A DNA stretch of 64,000 bases from Flavihumibacter petaseus NBRC 106054 (GTDB taxonomy: Bacteria > Bacteroidota > Bacteroidia > Chitinophagales > Chitinophagaceae), in assembly GCF_000974785.1 (NCBI RefSeq), contig NZ_BBWV01000003.1, positions 806,001-870,000 on the forward strand, in the 5' to 3' direction. Both the position numbers and the translations under genes were made by a program. Positions 27,797 to 36,588 of the stretch are shown piece after piece. How positions within the stretch are numbered: position 1 is the stretch's first letter; each line of letters starts with the position of its first letter. Below the pieces are notes generated by a model. It saw only the letters and a program-made list of their open reading frames with translations, searched no databases and was not told where the DNA came from.

Positions 27797-29080
27797 ATGC
27801 AAATTCTGAAAATAAAAAGGGTAGTGCTGGGAATGATGACATTGTTTGCCTTATTCCTGCTTGCTGCCTGCGACAAGAAAGACGAAGTTTCCAGCGAAGT
27901 ACAATTATTAAGCTTTGGTCCCGCCGGTGTACTCCATGGAGAAAATATCAGCATCATCGGTAATAACCTCGACCGTGTTACCGAAATTAAAATGGTAGGC
28001 GCTACCATTGAACAAAGTGCATTCGTTTCACAGGAAAAGGAAACGATCGTTGTCAAAGTGCCTGAATCCGCCGAAGCAGGCAAGATCGTCCTGGTTACAC
28101 CGGATGGTGAGATCGAATCGGTGGCTACCATCAATTTCAATGTGGCTGTTGTTATCACTGGTATCAGTCCTGAGTCAGCCAGGCCGGGTGATGTGATCAC
28201 CATCACCGGGGAACGCATGAACTGGGTAACAGCCGTCGTCTTTGCTGATGACCAATGGGTAACCCAATTTGAAAGCGTCAGCGGAAATGAACTGAAGGTC
28301 AAAGTACCGGTAGCTGCCAAAACAGGCGCTTTGATCCTGTACTATGGTGGAACAGAATCTGACGCCGTAGAAACGGAATCAGATTACTCCATCATTCTGC
28401 CCCAGGGAGCAACGTTTTCTCCCAACCCTGCTGTTCGTAATGAGGAAGTAACCCTAACCGGAACCGATCTTGATCTCGTTTACGGTATGCTGTTCGCGGG
28501 TGTTGCAGACACCATCAAGGATTTTATAAGCCAGAGCGCAACAACGATCAAGGTGCTGGTGCCGGAGAAGGCGTTGAAAGGTAAGGTGAAGCTTATCGCG
28601 CATTCGCTTGTCGCAACTGAAGTGGCGGAAACCCTTGTGCTTCCAATGCCTCCACCGGATCCATTGACAGTTGCCATATACCTTGATGCTCCTCAAAACA
28701 GCTGGGGCAAATGGGGCGGCTGGGGCGGTGGCAGCTCAGACATTGCCAGCACCGACAATTCCCGGGAAGGCGACAAATCTATTAAAGTAAATTTTGCAGG
28801 CGATTGGGGTGGAGCATTGCAGATGGGGGGTGGCAATTCATCCACTACAGGCTCAACCCAGTTTATCATCAATATATTCGGAACACCTGGCACCGGTGGA
28901 AAAAAAATCAACCTGCAGGTGGCCGGTAAGCAAACGGAAATAGAAATAATAGAAGGAGAATGGACCGAACACAGGATCCCACTGAGCACCTTCGGCAGCC
29001 CTGCAAACATTAATGATTTCTGGATCCAGGATCAGCAATGGGCCGGCACCATCTATGTCGACTATATCGGCCTCCGGTAA
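27797..29080 (+). CDS. IPT/TIG-domain surface glycan-binding lipoprotein 2
   Basis: A 427-residue lipoprotein (LLAACDKKD) with three successive IPT/TIG Ig-like repeats at about 35-115, 115-205 and 205-285; each has the pattern of a loop GENISIIGNNLDRVTEIKM or DVITITGERMNWVTAVVF followed by a strand such as TIVVKVPESAEAGKIVLVT. A C-terminal domain (about 290-427) starts with the Gly/Trp-rich WGKWGGWGGGSSDIAST and ends IYVDYIGLR, again like a carbohydrate-binding sandwich. It lacks catalytic motifs. Tandem IPT lipoproteins extend away from the membrane and place the terminal binding module outside the capsule layer in characterised systems. A strong terminator follows its stop codon. Confidence 0.85.
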   Translation: MQILKIKRVVLGMMTLFALFLLAACDKKDEVSSEVQLLSFGPAGVLHGENISIIGNNLDRVTEIKMVGATIEQSAFVSQEKETIVVKVPESAEAGKIVLVTPDGEIESVATINFNVAVVITGISPESARPGDVITITGERMNWVTAVVFADDQWVTQFESVSGNELKVKVPVAAKTGALILYYGGTESDAVETESDYSIILPQGATFSPNPAVRNEEVTLTGTDLDLVYGMLFAGVADTIKDFISQSATTIKVLVPEKALKGKVKLIAHSLVATEVAETLVLPMPPPDPLTVAIYLDAPQNSWGKWGGWGGGSSDIASTDNSREGDKSIKVNFAGDWGGALQMGGGNSSTTGSTQFIINIFGTPGTGGKKINLQVAGKQTEIEIIEGEWTEHRIPLSTFGSPANINDFWIQDQQWAGTIYVDYIGLR

Positions 29081-29110
29081 ACGCGTTTTTGATAATTGGA
29101 ATAAACAGGA

Positions 29111-29147
29111 CCCGCCACCAACCCCTGGTTGCGCTGGCGGGTTTTTT
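29111..29147 (+). terminator. Intrinsic terminator between IPT lipoprotein 2 and the GH-A hydrolase
   Basis: The stem CCCGCCA (29111-29117) pairs with TGGCGGG (29135-29141), with an inner helper stem CAACC/GGTTG, followed by six T (29142-29147). It lies 31 bases after the IPT gene and 15 bases before the hydrolase gene on the same strand, so it probably reduces transcription into the downstream three genes rather than ending the locus. Confidence 0.75.
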
Positions 29148-29161
29148 ATAAACTTTTTTAG

Positions 29162-30913
29162 ATGAAAAGTAAGCTGATGACCCTTGAATCATTACTCTTC
29201 TGCGCTATGCTGGCCATCGCCTGCAGCAAAAATGATACTCCTGAACCCGATCCGGGCGGCGGTGGTGGTGGCGGCAACGAACCACCAGTTGTTGTTCCTG
29301 TAACCGATCCCGCTGTTGCCGAAACCATGGGCTTCTTCCTTGACAACAACTGGCTGCCCCGTACTTTCACGGCTCCGGCCTACACCGATGCCACACCGGT
29401 GACTACCACCACAGTAAATTCCGTCACCATCGACGCATCGGCCATCATCACCAAAATTCCGCTCTCCATCTTCGGACACAATGCCAATGCCTGGATGGGA
29501 GAGGACATTGCCAAACCAATCGTCATCGATCCCGTAAAAAATCTGAACCCACACATCATCCGGTTCCCCGCCGGCAGCGGTAGTGATGTTTATTTCTTCA
29601 ACCGCACCGATGGCGACCTGCCACCCGATGCTCCTGCACAGATCATGGACAAAGACGGAAACATCAAATCGCCCGGTCATTTTTTCGGCAAAAGCACACA
29701 GTCCTGGCAGGCAAGCCTCGACCAATACTATACGCTGTTGCAGCAAAGCAACAGCAAAGGGATGATCACCATCAACTACGGCTACGCACGTTATGGCACC
29801 AGCGATGACCCCGTAGCCGCTGCTGCCCACCTCGCCGCCGACTGGGTCCGCTACGACAATGGCCGCACTCCCTACTGGGAGATCGGCAATGAAACCTACG
29901 GCGACTGGGAATGGGGCTACCGCATCGATCAAACCAAAAATAAAGACGGCCAGCCGGAATATGTTTCGGGTGGTTTATATGGCCAGCACTTCCAGGTATT
30001 CGCTGACTCCATGCGGAAAGCAGCAGTTGAAATTGATAAGACCATTTATATCGGCGCTACCCTCATCGAAACACCGCCCGCAACCTGGGCAACCAATGTA
30101 GTCAAAACCTGGAACAGCACCCTGATCCCGGCCCTGAAAGGCAAAAATGATTTCTTCATCGCGCACAATTATTTCACCAACTACGGCGAAAATTCCAACG
30201 CCAGCCAGGTGCTGATAGCAGGAGAAAAAGTGCCTTATGACATGATGAACTTCCTTAAATCAGAAGTGCTGAACAACGGGGGCACCCTGAAACCCGTTGC
30301 CCTCACCGAATGGAATATGTGGGCCCTCGGCTCCAAACAACAGGTCAGCAATACCAGCGGCCTGTTTGCATTACTGGTAGTGGGCGAATCGCTCAAGAAC
30401 AAATTTGGTATGGCTGCCCGTTGGGACCTGGTGAATGGCTGGGATAACGGCAATGATCATGGGCTGTTCAGCCCCGGGGATGAACCCGGCATCCCGAAAT
30501 GGAGCCCACGACCATCCTTTCACTACCTGTATTTCTTCCAGAAGTTAATGGGTGACCGCCTCGTTCCGGCCGCTGTTTCCGGCACCGCTGCCATCAAGGC
30601 TTATGCCTCTACCTACAGCTCGGGACAGGCCAATTGTACGATCCTGAATACTTCAGCCAGCGCGGTTACCGTAGAGATCAAATCGAAGAACTTCAATATC
30701 GGCAGCCGCTTTTACTATTATACCCTCGAAGGCTCCAACGACAACGGCGAATTTTCCCGCAAAGTGATCGTCAATGGTTCGGGTCCCACCAAAGACGCCG
30801 GAGGCCCGGCAGACTATGCCACCCTAAAGGCAAGGTCTTCCAATACCCTCAACGGTGTAAAAGTTGTGGTACCGGCCTATGGTGCAGTAATGATGGTGAT
30901 CGACAAAAAATGA
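29162..30913 (+). CDS. Clan GH-A glycoside hydrolase lipoprotein (alpha-L-arabinofuranosidase-like; family uncertain)
   Basis: A 583-residue lipoprotein (LAIACSKND) with a Gly-rich linker (PDPGGGGGGGNEPP) that would hold the enzyme away from the membrane. The catalytic domain looks like a (beta/alpha)8 clan GH-A fold: NPHIIRFPAGSGSDVYFF, GMITINYGYARYG, the acid/base candidate in YWEIGNETYGDWEWGY (about residue 247) and the nucleophile candidate in ALTEWNMW (about 392), followed by WDLVNGWDNGNDHGL and a small C-terminal beta domain (AIKAYASTYSSGQANCTILN). The glutamate spacing (~145) resembles GH51/GH39/GH79 more than GH5 or GH158, but I cannot fix a family. It sits after the second SusCD/IPT set and probably cuts that locus's glycan at the surface. 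Confidence 0.75.
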   Translation: MKSKLMTLESLLFCAMLAIACSKNDTPEPDPGGGGGGGNEPPVVVPVTDPAVAETMGFFLDNNWLPRTFTAPAYTDATPVTTTTVNSVTIDASAIITKIPLSIFGHNANAWMGEDIAKPIVIDPVKNLNPHIIRFPAGSGSDVYFFNRTDGDLPPDAPAQIMDKDGNIKSPGHFFGKSTQSWQASLDQYYTLLQQSNSKGMITINYGYARYGTSDDPVAAAAHLAADWVRYDNGRTPYWEIGNETYGDWEWGYRIDQTKNKDGQPEYVSGGLYGQHFQVFADSMRKAAVEIDKTIYIGATLIETPPATWATNVVKTWNSTLIPALKGKNDFFIAHNYFTNYGENSNASQVLIAGEKVPYDMMNFLKSEVLNNGGTLKPVALTEWNMWALGSKQQVSNTSGLFALLVVGESLKNKFGMAARWDLVNGWDNGNDHGLFSPGDEPGIPKWSPRPSFHYLYFFQKLMGDRLVPAAVSGTAAIKAYASTYSSGQANCTILNTSASAVTVEIKSKNFNIGSRFYYYTLEGSNDNGEFSRKVIVNGSGPTKDAGGPADYATLKARSSNTLNGVKVVVPAYGAVMMVIDKK

Positions 30914-30924
30914 TACATTTAAGG

Positions 30925-32298
30925 ATGAAAAATTCCAGAGCGCTGCAAAATTCCCGCAGGAAATTCATCCGCCAGTCCGCCCTCGCTGCCACCGGCATTT
31001 ACATGGGCACCAATGCCATGGCTGCTGCCAGCTATCGCCGCATACCCGGGGCCAATGATCGGGTAAGGGTGGGCGTTATCGGGTACTCCGACCGCCATCG
31101 CCAGAGCCACATGCCCTGTTTTATGGAACACTACAAGGAACTCAACTTCGATGTCGTCGCAGTATCCGATATCTGGAACCGCCGCCGCGACGAAGGCGCC
31201 GCAGCCTGGAAGGAAAAAATGCAGCACGAGGTAAAAGCCTTCCGGAACAATGAAGCGTTGTATGGGTCGAAAATGGTCGATGCGGTCTTTATCAGCACGG
31301 CCGATTTCCAGCATGCCCTGCATACCGTTGAAGCAGTGCAGGCCGGCTGCGATGCCTATGTGGAAAAGCCTTTCGCCGAAACGATGGAAGACAACCGCAA
31401 GGCACTGAAAGCGGTCAAAGCTTCCGGTAAGATCGTGCAGATCGGATCACAGCGCAGGAGCGGGGGCAACTACCAGGCAGCCCGCGACTTCATCCAGTCC
31501 GGCAAATTCGGGCCGGTCAATATGGTGGAACTCACCTGGAACGTGAACCAGCCCGGCCGCTGGCGCCGCCCCAAAGAAGTGCCGCTGCTCAAAGAAGCCG
31601 ACACCGACTGGGCCCGCTTCCTGATGAATCGCCCCAAAGAAGCATTTGATCCCCGCAAATACCTTGAATTCCGCCTCTTCTGGCCCTATTCTTCGGGTTT
31701 ACCCGGACAATGGATGAGCCACCAGATCGATACCGTACACTGGTTCACCGGCCTGGCCCACCCACGTTCGGTGGTTGCCAACGGCGGTATCTATAACTGG
31801 AAAGATGGCCGCCGCAACTGGGATACCATCACCGCCGTATTTGACTACGGTCCGGCAAATGACCCCGCCAATGGCTTTCAGGTAAGTTTCGCTTCCCGCA
31901 TGGGTAACGGTGATGAGCATCCGCAGGAAGTGTACTATTCCAATGGCGGTTCCCTCAACCTGAATACCAACATGATCTCGCCTGTAGGCGGGCTCACCAA
32001 GAATTTTGCCGATGCCATGCAGATGGCACCCAACCTGCTGCCCGAAATGAAACTGCAGGAGACAGCCAAAGTGATCGCATCTGCCAATACCGGCGGTGAT
32101 CCGCTCACGTCTGCACATGTGCGCAACTGGATGGAATGCGTCCGCAGCCGCCAGCCGCCCAATGCCCCCGTCGAAGCGGGTTACAACCACTCGATCGCCA
32201 GCATCATGACCACCGCTGCGGCGCATACCGGCGCACGCGTGGTGTTTGACGAAACCACCCAGAATGTTATGGCTAACGGAAAAATCTTCCACCTGTGA
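30925..32298 (+). CDS. Tat-exported Gfo/Idh/MocA family oxidoreductase
   Basis: A 457-residue protein with a twin-arginine signal (SRRKFIRQSALAATGIYMG) and a Rossmann domain starting DRVRVGVIGYSDRHRQ, followed by FDVVAVSDIW, the AVFISTADFQHALHTVEAV stretch and the family EKP motif (DAYVEKPFAETMEDNRKAL). The C-terminal alpha/beta domain contains GNYQAARDFIQSGKFGPV and GLPGQWMSHQIDTVHWFTG. Members oxidise or reduce sugars with tightly bound NAD(P); Tat export suggests a cofactor-loaded periplasmic enzyme, as in glucose-fructose oxidoreductase. GH109 glycosidases share this fold, so an NAD-dependent glycosidase is also possible. Starts at 30910 (overlapping the previous stop as ATGA) or 30925 both fit. 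The DUF6807 gene overlaps its stop. Confidence 0.88.
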   Translation: MKNSRALQNSRRKFIRQSALAATGIYMGTNAMAAASYRRIPGANDRVRVGVIGYSDRHRQSHMPCFMEHYKELNFDVVAVSDIWNRRRDEGAAAWKEKMQHEVKAFRNNEALYGSKMVDAVFISTADFQHALHTVEAVQAGCDAYVEKPFAETMEDNRKALKAVKASGKIVQIGSQRRSGGNYQAARDFIQSGKFGPVNMVELTWNVNQPGRWRRPKEVPLLKEADTDWARFLMNRPKEAFDPRKYLEFRLFWPYSSGLPGQWMSHQIDTVHWFTGLAHPRSVVANGGIYNWKDGRRNWDTITAVFDYGPANDPANGFQVSFASRMGNGDEHPQEVYYSNGGSLNLNTNMISPVGGLTKNFADAMQMAPNLLPEMKLQETAKVIASANTGGDPLTSAHVRNWMECVRSRQPPNAPVEAGYNHSIASIMTTAAAHTGARVVFDETTQNVMANGKIFHL

Positions 32299-33290
32299 TT
32301 AACAATTATCAACCAATCTCTCGCCGTAGTTGCTCCGGCACTACCATCCAGTGCCTGCTAACCCTCCTGTGTGCAACAGCAATCTGGGCAACACCCTGCC
32401 GCGCACAGGACCCGGTACGCTTTTACCACCAGGGAAGGACCATCAATGTTACCATCAGCGGAAGGCTGTTTACCAATTTCCTCTTTCCGGATACCCTGCC
32501 CAAGCCCGTTCTGTTTCCTGTTATTGGTGCCGACGGGGCTGTGGTAACCCGGGGCTTTCCGCTTGATCCGAGACCGGGAGATCCGACAGATCATCCCCAT
32601 CATATTGGCATCTGGCTCAATTTTGAGAATGTGAACGGCTTCGATTTCTGGAATAATTCGTACGCCATCCCTGCCGATAAAAAAGACCATTACGGCTCCA
32701 TCAGCACCGACAGTGTTGTCCGTACAGCCGATGGTAAAAAAGGACTGCTGGAATACCATGCCAACTGGAAAGATCCGGCCGGAAATACGCTCCTGGAAGA
32801 AACCACCAGCCTTACCTTCAGCGGCAGCGGCGGCATGAGGCGGATCGACCGGAAAACCACCCTAACTGCAAAACAACCGGTAACCTTTAAAGACGCCAAA
32901 GACGGACTTTTGGGCTTTCGGGTAGCGAAGGAATTGCAGCTGCCCCAGGGTGACTATCTCAACAGCGAGGGACAAAGAGGTGACAGTGCATGGAGTAAAC
33001 GTGCCCGCTGGTGCCGCCTGTCGGCTCCCCTGAATGGAAATGTAACAAGCATAGTCATGCTGGATCATCCCTCTAATCCTGGTTATCCTGCCTACTGGCA
33101 CGCAAGGGGATATGGCCTGTTTGCCGTGAACCCGCTGGGTGCCTCGGTATTCAGTAACGGAAAAGATAATCTCAACCTGGCATTAAAAACAGGAGAGCAG
33201 GTGACCTTCACTTATACGATCCTGGTAGTTACCGGAAAAGAACCCATGGCAGCAGACGCAATTGACAGGATTGCGCGGAAACTGGATTGA
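32295..33290 (+). CDS. Exported DUF6807 (PmoA-like) family protein
   Basis: A 331-residue secreted protein starting with GTG that overlaps the previous TGA by four bases; no other start codon precedes its signal peptide (LLTLLCATAIWATPCRA), which supports the unusual start. Features of the family: FTNFLFPDTLPKPVLFPV, VVTRGFPLDPRPGDPTDHPHH (first 20 residues only), HIGIWLNFENVNGFDFW and a beta-rich C-terminus (YPAYWHARGYGLFAVNPLGA). The name PmoA is historic and does not imply methane oxidation. These proteins are commonly found beside Gfo/Idh/MocA oxidoreductases in polysaccharide loci, but no activity is firmly assigned; a role in handling a modified or keto sugar is inference. Confidence 0.85.
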   Translation: MINNYQPISRRSCSGTTIQCLLTLLCATAIWATPCRAQDPVRFYHQGRTINVTISGRLFTNFLFPDTLPKPVLFPVIGADGAVVTRGFPLDPRPGDPTDHPHHIGIWLNFENVNGFDFWNNSYAIPADKKDHYGSISTDSVVRTADGKKGLLEYHANWKDPAGNTLLEETTSLTFSGSGGMRRIDRKTTLTAKQPVTFKDAKDGLLGFRVAKELQLPQGDYLNSEGQRGDSAWSKRARWCRLSAPLNGNVTSIVMLDHPSNPGYPAYWHARGYGLFAVNPLGASVFSNGKDNLNLALKTGEQVTFTYTILVVTGKEPMAADAIDRIARKLD

Positions 33291-33309
33291 TCAGGCCGTT
33301 AGAATTTTG

Positions 33310-33975
33310 CTAAGCCCTCTCTTCCTTTCCGGCAGCCGCGTTGCGGTCGGACACATCAAACATGGTACCGAACACCCGGTCCCAGATGGTAGTGCTCACA
33401 CCATATCCCTTGCCTTCATCCTTGTAATGGTGCAGGTGGTGATTGCGCCATAAAGGTTTCATGAATTTAAACGGTGGCTTCCAGGCATGTATGGCATAGT
33501 GCATGGAACCGTACAGCAGGTATCCGAAAATAAAACCGCCAAAGAAAGGCAGTGCGTAGAATGGCATATCCAGCAGGTAACCGATGCCATAAAAGATTGC
33601 CAGCAGGGTAGAAGAGATCATCAGGCTCGGCAACGGCGGCATGAACAACCGCTCCTTATCCCGCGGATATTCATGGTGGTTACCATGCATTACATAGATG
33701 AACCGTTGTGTACCTTTATCTTCGGAAATAAAATGGAACGCGAAGCGATGCATGATGTATTCGAAGAAAGTCCAGAAGAAAACGCCGGACCCAAAGGTGA
33801 GCGCCGCTCTCCAGAAATTTAATCCCCCCTTATCCATACTCAGGTAAAAGAGGTAGGAAATAATAGGAATGTACATCGCCCAGATCACCAGTGGATGTGT
33901 CTTGGTCAACATTTCCAGGATTCTGTTATCAAAAAGCCTGGCCTGCCCCTTATTGTGAATTTTCTCGAACTTCAT
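33310..33975 (-). CDS. Fatty acid hydroxylase / sterol desaturase superfamily membrane protein
   Basis: A 221-residue inner-membrane di-iron enzyme. The eight-histidine boxes are all visible: EYIMHRFAFH, VMHGNHHEYP, SMHYAIHAW and RNHHLHHY, set between four hydrophobic segments (LVIWAMYIPIISYLFYL, FGSGVFFWTFF, SLMISSTLLAIFYGIGYLL, LPFFGGFIFGYLLYG). The C-terminal GVSTTIWDRVFGTMFD is typical of the FA2H-like subgroup, which hydroxylates acyl chains; in sphingolipid-making Bacteroidota a 2-hydroxylase of ceramide acyl chains is a reasonable guess (inference). Convergent with the DUF6807 gene (19-base gap) and divergent from the beta-barrel gene (55-base gap). Confidence 0.92.
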   Translation of the reverse strand: MKFEKIHNKGQARLFDNRILEMLTKTHPLVIWAMYIPIISYLFYLSMDKGGLNFWRAALTFGSGVFFWTFFEYIMHRFAFHFISEDKGTQRFIYVMHGNHHEYPRDKERLFMPPLPSLMISSTLLAIFYGIGYLLDMPFYALPFFGGFIFGYLLYGSMHYAIHAWKPPFKFMKPLWRNHHLHHYKDEGKGYGVSTTIWDRVFGTMFDVSDRNAAAGKEERA

Positions 33976-34030
33976 AGCGAATGGTTACAGCTTTCGGCTG
34001 CTAATTTAGGCAAATAATTATGTTAATAAC

Positions 34031-36529
34031 ATGACCGGCGTCATTCGATTTTACAGTATAACGTTCAGTTTAACAGCAATTTGTCTGATGACCTGCTGCA
34101 CCCGTGCCGTTGCACAGGACAGTGTAACCGTTATGGTGCATCAATCTTACGACAAACCGGGAAAGTTTCACCGGTACTTTTTTGGTGAAAATTACCGGAA
34201 GGAATGGGCCATGCCGGTTACGCTGCCGTTACTGCGCATATCCGTCCTGAAAGGTGGCCTGCGTCCCGACCAGCTGGGTGGCGGCATGCAATCACAGTCG
34301 CTGCGGCTGAAGGATAACAACGGAAAGGAATGGGTGTTGAGAAGCGTCGAAAAAATTCCCGACAAATTATTGCCACCCCTTTTGCAGCAAACCTTTGCCC
34401 GCGACTGGATCGATGACGTGACCAGTGCCCAGCACCCGTTTTCGGCGCTGGCCGTGCCCCCTTTCGCCACCGCTGTCAATATTCCACATGCACAACCCAT
34501 CCTGGGGGTGGTGGCAGATGATCCGGCCCTGGGTGAATATCGCCGGCAATTCGCCGGCCTCGTCGTACTGTTTGAAGAAAGAGAGCCGCTGGAACCGTCG
34601 GACAATTCTGAAAAAATGCAAAAGAATCTCCTGTCCGATAACGACTACCGGTTAAACGGCGCGGAATTTCTTACAGCAAGATTACTGGATATGTACCTGG
34701 GGGACTGGGACCGGCACGAGGACCAGTGGCGGTGGCATCCTGAAAAAACTGATGGCATAACGACTTATTCCGGCGTGCCACGTGACCGCGACCAGGTATT
34801 TCACCTCACAGAAGGTTTTTTTCCGAAGATGGCTTCCCGGTCTTATATTTTACCTACTCTCCGTGATTTTGATCCGCACATCAAGAAGGTCAGGTGGCTG
34901 ATGTCCAAAACCCGGTTCGTTCATCCCTACCCGGGATTCCAGTTGTCGGCTACAGTGTGGGATTCCACCGCGAAGGCATTCCAGGCCGCCATCACCGACG
35001 CCGTGATCGATAGTGCACTGCTCCGCTTACCCGCACCTGCATTCCGGCTGCGCGGCGCTACCCTGAGGGAAAAACTGATCAGCAGGCGGGAACGCGTTCC
35101 CGACGCCGCGATGGAATACTACCGGTTTACGCAACGCATCGTCGACATCCGCGCCAGCAATAAAAATGAATGGATCACCATTGCGGACACTGGTAACCGT
35201 GACCTGGTAGTCAGGATGTACAAGATCAACCGGCAACACGAAATCACCGATCTGCTGATGGAAAAAACCTATGACCATCACCTCACCCGTGAGATCCGGC
35301 TATACACGGGGGAAGGCGCCGACAGCGTCCGCATCAGCAATGCAAACTCCCCCATAAAACTCAGGCTGATCGCACCGGACAGTGCTACCGTTGCGCTTCA
35401 GTCCGGCAAAAGGAAACTGAAACAATATGATGCGGCACGAACACCTTTTCACCCCGTCAACCTCTATGATATCTGGCAACCCAAAATCAATGTCGGTATC
35501 AACATCGATGACGGGTTCCTTCTTGGCGCCGGATTCATTTTCACCCGCCAGCACGGGTTCGGAAAGCAACCTTTTGCCAGCCGTCACCAGCTCATGGCTA
35601 CCCATTCTTTCTCTACAGCCGCTTACCGCATTACCTACCAGGGCGAATGGACCGATGTGGCCGGTAATGCCGACCTGCTTGTCCGCGCACTGATCAATGC
35701 CCCCAACAATACCTTCAACTTCTTCGGCAGCGGCAACGAAACTGTTTACGACAAAACGGGCGACTACAAAACCTATTACCGCACCCGCTTCAACACCTAC
35801 CGCTTTGAACCCTCCCTGCGGTGGACCTTCGGCAATACGGCCACCCTCTCTGCCGGTCCGTCATTATACTACTATGTTTATGACCCCGAAGACAACAAGG
35901 GCAGGTTCATTAACCAGCCCGGTGCCGTGACCACTTATGACAGTGCCACGATTTATGAAAACAAACTGCACCTCGGGGCTGGACTAACCTATATCCTTGA
36001 CCGCCGCGACAGCAGGATCATACCGCGCCGCGGCATGTACGTCCACCTGCGGCTGCAGGGCTACGCCGGATTGGAAAGCTTTGCAAAGGATTATGGTCAG
36101 TTCATCGGTGAGATTGATTTCTACCGGGCATTGGGAAAGAAAAAGCGATTCGTGCTCGCCAATCGTACCGGAGGCGCTGTAACCGTTGGTAAAGAAGCAT
36201 TTTACCAGCAGGCCGTCCTCGGCGGCCAGGAGAACCTGCTGGGCTACCGCCAGTTCCGCTTTGCCGGCCGCCACAGCCTGTACAATAACCTTGAGGCACG
36301 CATCCGGATCGTACGCGTCGCCAGTTATATCCTTCCGGGTGAACTTGGCCTCACCAGCTTCTGGGATATCGGCCGCATATGGGTGCCTGATGAAAAATCC
36401 GGTGTATGGCACAATGGTGTCGGCGCGGGTATTTATTTCGTGCCGGCTTCCCTGGTTTCCTTCAATGTACTCGCCGGCTATTCCAAAGAAGGCTGGTATC
36501 CGTATTTTACAATGGCCTTCCGTTTCTGA
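34031..36529 (+). CDS. BamA/TamA-type outer-membrane barrel protein with N-terminal kinase-like motif region
   Basis: An 832-residue outer-membrane protein with signal peptide (ending CTRAVAQ). The C-terminal ~370 residues form an Omp85-like barrel (INVGINIDDGFLLGAGFIFT, a DRRDSRIIPRRGMYVHLRLQ motif, LGGQENLLGYRQFRFAGRHS and a final PYFTMAFRF). The N-terminal ~430 residues are not POTRA-like. They contain SLRLKDNNGKEWVLRSVEK, FAGLVVLFEEREPL, then LDMYLGDWDRHEDQWRW (D225, D227, H229) and GVPRDRDQVF (D252, D254). This ordering resembles the catalytic loop and metal-binding loop of CotH/Fam20/HipA-type atypical kinases; that is inference. Related Bacteroidota barrel proteins often carry a metallophosphoesterase domain, absent here. 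It stands alone, with a large repeat-bearing gap downstream. Confidence 0.75.
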   Translation: MTGVIRFYSITFSLTAICLMTCCTRAVAQDSVTVMVHQSYDKPGKFHRYFFGENYRKEWAMPVTLPLLRISVLKGGLRPDQLGGGMQSQSLRLKDNNGKEWVLRSVEKIPDKLLPPLLQQTFARDWIDDVTSAQHPFSALAVPPFATAVNIPHAQPILGVVADDPALGEYRRQFAGLVVLFEEREPLEPSDNSEKMQKNLLSDNDYRLNGAEFLTARLLDMYLGDWDRHEDQWRWHPEKTDGITTYSGVPRDRDQVFHLTEGFFPKMASRSYILPTLRDFDPHIKKVRWLMSKTRFVHPYPGFQLSATVWDSTAKAFQAAITDAVIDSALLRLPAPAFRLRGATLREKLISRRERVPDAAMEYYRFTQRIVDIRASNKNEWITIADTGNRDLVVRMYKINRQHEITDLLMEKTYDHHLTREIRLYTGEGADSVRISNANSPIKLRLIAPDSATVALQSGKRKLKQYDAARTPFHPVNLYDIWQPKINVGINIDDGFLLGAGFIFTRQHGFGKQPFASRHQLMATHSFSTAAYRITYQGEWTDVAGNADLLVRALINAPNNTFNFFGSGNETVYDKTGDYKTYYRTRFNTYRFEPSLRWTFGNTATLSAGPSLYYYVYDPEDNKGRFINQPGAVTTYDSATIYENKLHLGAGLTYILDRRDSRIIPRRGMYVHLRLQGYAGLESFAKDYGQFIGEIDFYRALGKKKRFVLANRTGGAVTVGKEAFYQQAVLGGQENLLGYRQFRFAGRHSLYNNLEARIRIVRVASYILPGELGLTSFWDIGRIWVPDEKSGVWHNGVGAGIYFVPASLVSFNVLAGYSKEGWYPYFTMAFRF

Positions 36530-36588
36530 TTTATTTTTTGATTGCTGTTCGGTTGTATTGATTGCTTCGGTAGCGCGGGAGGTATCCT

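Noticed and set aside
29162-30913. Assignment of the GH-A lipoprotein to GH158
   Set aside because: The distance between the two putative catalytic glutamates (about 145 residues) is larger than the roughly 80-85 expected for GH158.
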